Source: Vespula vulgaris
Lineage: Eukaryota > Arthropoda > Insecta > Hymenoptera > Vespidae
NCBI RefSeq assembly: GCF_905475345.1
Contig: NC_066599.1
Coordinates: forward strand, 4,906,001-4,970,000
Direction: 5' to 3'
DNA length: 64,000 nucleotides
In this document: positions 36,441-64,000 of the stretch, piece by piece
How the letters are laid out: each line of letters opens with the position of its first letter
Numbering within the stretch: the stretch's first letter is position 1
The notes under the pieces: generated by a model
The model's database searches: none
Seen by the model: only the letters and a program-made list of their open reading frames with translations
What the model was told of the DNA's origin: nothing
Program-made: the position numbers and the translations under genes

Positions 36441-39400
36441 CCTATATTATATATATAAAAATTTATTTACACTTTCCAAATATAAGAAAGAAAATGCAAT
36501 TTGTTTTTTTTCGGTATTTCTTTTCTTTCGTAACTATGTCTTTTGAGTTATTTTCATTTTATGTTATTTTCATTGATTGCTCTATCGAAGGGCTGGGTCG
36601 TAACAAATACATAACCAACAAATTTTCGTTGCGATAGGATATTTAGAAAGACTTTTCTATCCGAAAGATTGTTTTGACAAAAAAACATTAAATAACAAGT
36701 CTTTTGGAAATCCTGCAATTTCTTTGCGCAAACATCACTCATGCGTAGAGATATATAAATTACATTTGTCCAACAATAATAAATAATTATGATTAGCCCC
36801 AGCGATGCGTTCGAAAACGGATTTTTGCAGTTTTTCTTTTCTTTTTATTCTTAACATTATTTCTTTTCTTCTGCTTTTGATAAAAAAGAAAAAGAGCAGA
36901 ATGTTTAAAGGAGGAAGAAAAGAATTTTTCTACTACAATAACGTTACCGGTATAAAAATAAAAATAAAAAAATAAAGATAAAAATAAAAATAAAAAAAAC
37001 CAAAGAAGAAAAGGAAATGTTATACGAGGAAGCTCGATATTGAATTTGCCTAATTTTCACTTAAAAATAAAAGAAAAGAAAAGCCACTTTATGCGTACAA
37101 TTAGCGGGATATAAAATATAACATAGTTATGTACAATATTATAAAGTTATACATACACAAATTGGTTTTATAAATTAAGGGCCAGTTAAATATTTCGTTT
37201 GTTAAGAGCAACAGAAGAAAAAATATATTAAGAAAAGTTTCACGATTTCATGTATCAAATATTTATAAAATATCCGATTTCCTGTATTAGTCATATAAAT
37301 ATATACACGCTAAGATTTCTTTAATTATTGACTTTACGTCTATACTTTTTTAATATTTTTGAAAGATAATTGGTCAAAATATCCAATTAATTAAAAAATA
37401 CGCGGTTTCGTATAAGAAAAATTAAAAATTATTACATTTCCGGATTAATCAAAAGTCGAACGTGAAATCAGGAAACTTTTCTCAATACGTTTTTCTCTCT
37501 ATTGTTCCTAAGAAAAGAAATATTCAACCGGCTCTTAATTTATAATTAATCTGTGTGAGTGTGTATGTTCTTACATATTATCAATAAATCCTGTGGGGTC
37601 GCCTGCTTTGTATTACACCGGGAATTTAACTATTTTATCGCTTATCACCGTTTGTACGAATATCATTATTTTTCTATTTTTATCTTTCTTTCCTCCATCC
37701 TCGCAAGATTTCGTCGCACGTACTCGCAAATTTAATTTTTCTTCTTCTTTTTTATTCTCGCAATTATAAAATTTATGGCAATGCGTGATAAAACACGTAA
37801 ACGATTTTCTTTCTCCCAAGAATTCTCTATTTTATTTCCCCCCTCTCTCTCTCTTTCTCTTTATCATTATTTTCTTTTCTTAACTTTCCATTCGCAACGA
37901 TAAATTTTGAAACGCTCAAATGACGACCATATGAAATCTAAATGACTCGACTGTTTCATAACAAAATATTGATAATATAAAAATGCGGGAAAATAGAAAC
38001 GTTCAAATAGATCCGTTTGTCGCATAGTGAAAGAGAAAGAAAAAAAAAGGAAAAAAAAAACAATGAAAAGAAAAGAAAATTACAGAAATTGTCGCCTTAC
38101 CGTTTCGCGCATAGCTTCTTTATAAGTTAATATACATTTTTTTTTCCTTAAATTTCTTTCAAACAATTTATTTATTTGCCGCGATTGCTCTCTCGCTTTT
38201 CCTTTTTTTCTCCCTCTAAAATCCCACCCGCACTTTGATCTTCATAGCCGGATCACCCTGAGCGTTTAATACTTATTTTTCTTTCTTTCTTTTTTCTTCT
38301 TCTTCTTTTTAATGAAGAACAATAATAGCAATAATTCAACAGCAAAGGCAACGGCAAATTAAGCCTATTTACAGCGCGCTTTCAAAGTCACAAAAGTACA
38401 TAAAAAATTTGTCTAATTGTTACGATATGATCGTTACACTTACAACAATACATAAACGTAAAAAATAGAGTAGGCTCAAAGAGGATGAGAGAGAGTGTGG
38501 CATGATGGTGTGTGGGAGGGGGGGGGCAGGGTATGTGGAAATATGACATTGACAGAGAGCTGCGGGGTTACATCGAACACAGATAGTTTGGACGTTGGAC
38601 GTTTTGTACTATAAGATCACGAGAATTATTTTTCTTTCTTTCTTTCTATTTTGTCATTACGGTTGACTGGTTAGGAAAGAGGACATTCGGAAGAGCATTT
38701 TTTTCTTTCTTTTTTTTTTTTATCTTTTCTCTCTTGGAGCCATAGCAATGGGGAGGAAGGGTAGAAACCGGACTTAACCCACTTCTCCAAAAAAATAAAA
38801 AGTAAAAAAGAAATAAACTTTTTTGTTTCGCTCTAATTATTAGAACATTGCACATTACGCTCTCCTCTCTTTTTTCTCCTCTTTACTTCTTACTACTTTC
38901 GCTCTTAATCGTTTTAAAATATGAAAAAAGACGAGAAAATTTAAAATATGCAGAAATATGAGAAAAGAAAAGAAAACTCGAACAACGGACAATCGGAATA
39001 TGTAATAATTTGTAAAAAGGTGTACTAAGTTTTGTTGTCGATACTAGTTAGTATAAAACAAAAAAAAGAAAATTAAAAGAATAAGAAAAAAGGAAAAAAG
39101 AAAAAGAACTATACCAGTCGCCGACGTTATTCGCAATCAATTATCGATAAATCACTTGGAGAAATAATTTAGATATTTCTATCCTTTTCTGAAGTTTCTA
39201 ACGTATTACGTTCATTTATAAAGAAAAAAGGTCGGGGTAAGCGATCTCCCGTTTGATTCGAGAATAAGTTGTCCTTGAATAATCCTGCTAAAACCTTTTT
39301 TCTTTTTTCGCTTCCGTTAGTTCAAACCTTTGTTTGGCAGGAGTCATTGAAAAGATCTTTATTGAAAAGTATGATCGCGCTCGTTACAATTCATGTTTCT

Positions 39401-39724
39401 AAGAAACAATAAGTACTAGTAAAATTAATTCAGTTTAAAAAAAAAGAGAAAAGTGAGGATTGGAAGAGCAAATATCAGTAAAAATTAACACGGCCCAATC
39501 CTCTATCCTCCAAACGGTTGAGATAACTATTAGGTCTAGCAGGAATAACTTTTATAGACGGTTGTTTGTAAAATTCACGTGAATTGTAGTCCAAAAATTG
39601 GATTTTATGTACAATAATCATGTATAAATCGAACAGCGATCGATTCCTTCCCTTTTTCATATTCTTTTTCTGTTTTTCTTTTTTTATTTGTTTGTTTGTT
39701 TATTGTTCTTTTTCTTTCTTATCA

Positions 39725-39766
39725 CACACACGCACGCGCACACGCACGCACGCACGCACGCACGCG
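39725..39766. repeat. CACG tetranucleotide repeat
   Basis: (CACG)n with CpG at every unit, about 42 bp. Confidence 0.9.
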
Positions 39767-40811
39767 ATAATCACATAAAAAGCAGTACTAACATAGTACA
39801 AGATTGATCACAATGCCAATATTAAAGAACTAGTCAAATCTAAAATAGTACACCTTTTTCAAGAGATTGAACACTTATACACACAGTCTGACATAAAATA
39901 TAGATCAAAAGTATCGTTTTTTTTTGTTTAAACACGAATAGGATTTGAATGAGATATTGACAATCTCGTTCTTATGTATATACCTTAGCATCTGTATTTG
40001 TGGGGAAGGTATTTTTTATGCTCGAGATAGAAAACGAAGTTTGACCGTCTCTTTTTATCTTCTTCTCTTTCTTTCTCTACCTCGTTCGATCTAGTGTTGT
40101 TTCGAAACAGCTAACATTGTTTTATCAGCTAACATTATTCATATCTACAATGTTTTTATCGTAAAATTTGAAAATTGCCAACACTGCGTAACACTCAATC
40201 GTTCGTTTCACTTATTTTTTGTCCTTGTATCGAACGAATGATCGTTTATTTTTATTATAACTGATAACTATTCTTCACAGTCGTAAGCACTCACGAAATC
40301 GATTGAAAAAAGGTCTTCAATTCGAATCTCTAGCACCAACGTAGTACATTAAATAAGCTTTCAACGGTAAACTTTTTCTTCTTTTTCTTCCTCCTTTTTC
40401 TTTTTCTACGTATTACTTGATCCTCTCACGAAGATCGGTCAGGCGCAATCCTGACGCTTCCTCAAAAGTCCCCGTTGTCGATTTACACGTTGTCTCTTCA
40501 AACAGTTTGAAACAAACAAAACAAAACAAAAAAAAAAAAAAAAAAAGAAAAAAGCTGGTGCAATTCGATGCATATTGCACATATGTCGATCGTCGTTTCT
40601 TTTTCTTGCTTTCTTTCCCCTCCTTTAGAGTAACATAATAAGATTTATAAGGCTCATAGTTAATTCGGTAATTTGGCAGAAGGAGGTAACACACTTAATT
40701 TCCTTCGGGCGAATTTATGGGGCCAAAATGGCGCCTTTAACATACAAATCGTTCGGGGATATCTTTGCGATACTTTTTAAAGTTACGTACGTACATACGT
40801 ATATACACAAT

Positions 40812-63481
<22,670 letters not shown>

Positions 63482-64000
63482 CTTTCAAAACGTTCCTGCA
63501 AAATCAACAAAATAGCCGTTCAATTCTCTTATAACTACTATTTTCGAGATACCGAGATCTCTCGAAAGTAAAAGAAGAAGGAAAAGAATATTCACTATTT
63601 AAATAAACATCAGGGAAGAAGGAAGAAATTTCTGTGCCACGTGCTTCTTTTACGTTCAAGTTTTGGTAGAAGAGTGAATCAAGAGCTCGTTTCTTTCAAC
63701 CTAGATACTTAAGAAGATTGAAAAATAATTGTCGGCTGGTGTTTGTTTATAAATATCCCTTCCCCCCCCCCTCTCTCTCTCTCTCATTCTCTCTGACTAG
63801 GATAATCTGGTCTTTGTTGATAGATCGTGTGTATCTATGTATGCGCGTAGGAAAATGAAGTTGATAATTTCAAATACACACGTGCGGCCACGTATGTACA
63901 CACGTCGAATTATAAATTTGATAATACGAAAATAGAAATCGCTAACAATATTCTTCGCTCGTTAAAACATCGAATCGTTAAGTGAACCTTTTACGAAATC
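63482..64000 (-). other. Met 5'UTR exon edge and upstream intron
   Basis: 63495-63482 is 5'UTR in the first coding exon, preceded by a good acceptor (gattttgcag). The remaining 0.5 kb is presumably intron and holds a C-run with (CT)n at 63762-63786. No further exon was recognised before the window ends. Confidence 0.55.

Larger units (their letters stand above)
34453..40811. other. Tail-to-tail intergenic region between JIP1 and Met
   Basis: 6.4 kb between two converging genes, so it probably contains both 3'UTRs. It is very AT-rich with many poly-A/poly-T and T/C-rich tracts. Simple repeats lie at 34565-34668 (AAAT/CATA/TA/GTAT/CA), 35578-35625 (CA/TA), 36402-36440 (CT) and 39725-39766 (CACG). 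I see no supported coding exon, no transposon domain and no RNA gene. Open frames here are short and driven by the repeats. Confidence 0.6.

Overview
The window is 64 kb of an AT-rich, intron-rich insect genome. Dense introns, long pyrimidine and GA microsatellites, decayed mariner-type transposons and a juvenile-hormone receptor gene point to Hymenoptera, probably an aculeate (wasp, bee or ant). I cannot place it to genus by eye. There is no bacterial content, operon, CRISPR array, rRNA or tRNA that I could support. Exon boundaries were read by hand from GT/AG sites, and every complete gene model closes in frame from ATG to stop.

Layout. (1) 75-3343, minus: 5' part of the myosin phosphatase targeting subunit gene (Mbs/PPP1R12 family), running off the left edge. 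(2) 4770-6455, plus: ataxin-3, a Josephin deubiquitinase, divergent from Mbs. (3) 9106-12698, plus: Unr/CSDE1, a multi-cold-shock-domain RNA-binding protein. (4) 14716-16407, minus: a small secreted EGF-like protein I cannot name. (5) 18067-19819, minus: a SAPCD2-like protein. (6) 20627-23929, minus: tryptophan 5-hydroxylase (Trh), with all 12 exons. (7) 24931-28990: a transposon graveyard with three decayed elements. (8) 30580-34452, plus: JIP1/Aplip1 scaffold (SH3 plus PTB). (9) 40812-63481, minus: Methoprene-tolerant (Met), the juvenile hormone receptor, with thirteen coding exons and a 14.7 kb first intron rich in simple repeats.

The genes are ordinary neighbours rather than one pathway: cytoskeletal contractility (Mbs), protein quality control (ataxin-3), translational control (Unr), cell polarity (SAPCD2-like), serotonin synthesis (Trh), JNK/kinesin scaffolding (JIP1) and hormone reception (Met). 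The most notable observations are two phase-incompatible alternative N-termini of Met, one of them glutamine-rich; a decayed transposon whose protein carries a YSxxCxGQN signature; inverted mariner-type transposase tails; and the unnamed secreted EGF-like protein. I did not find a convincing wholly new biological system.
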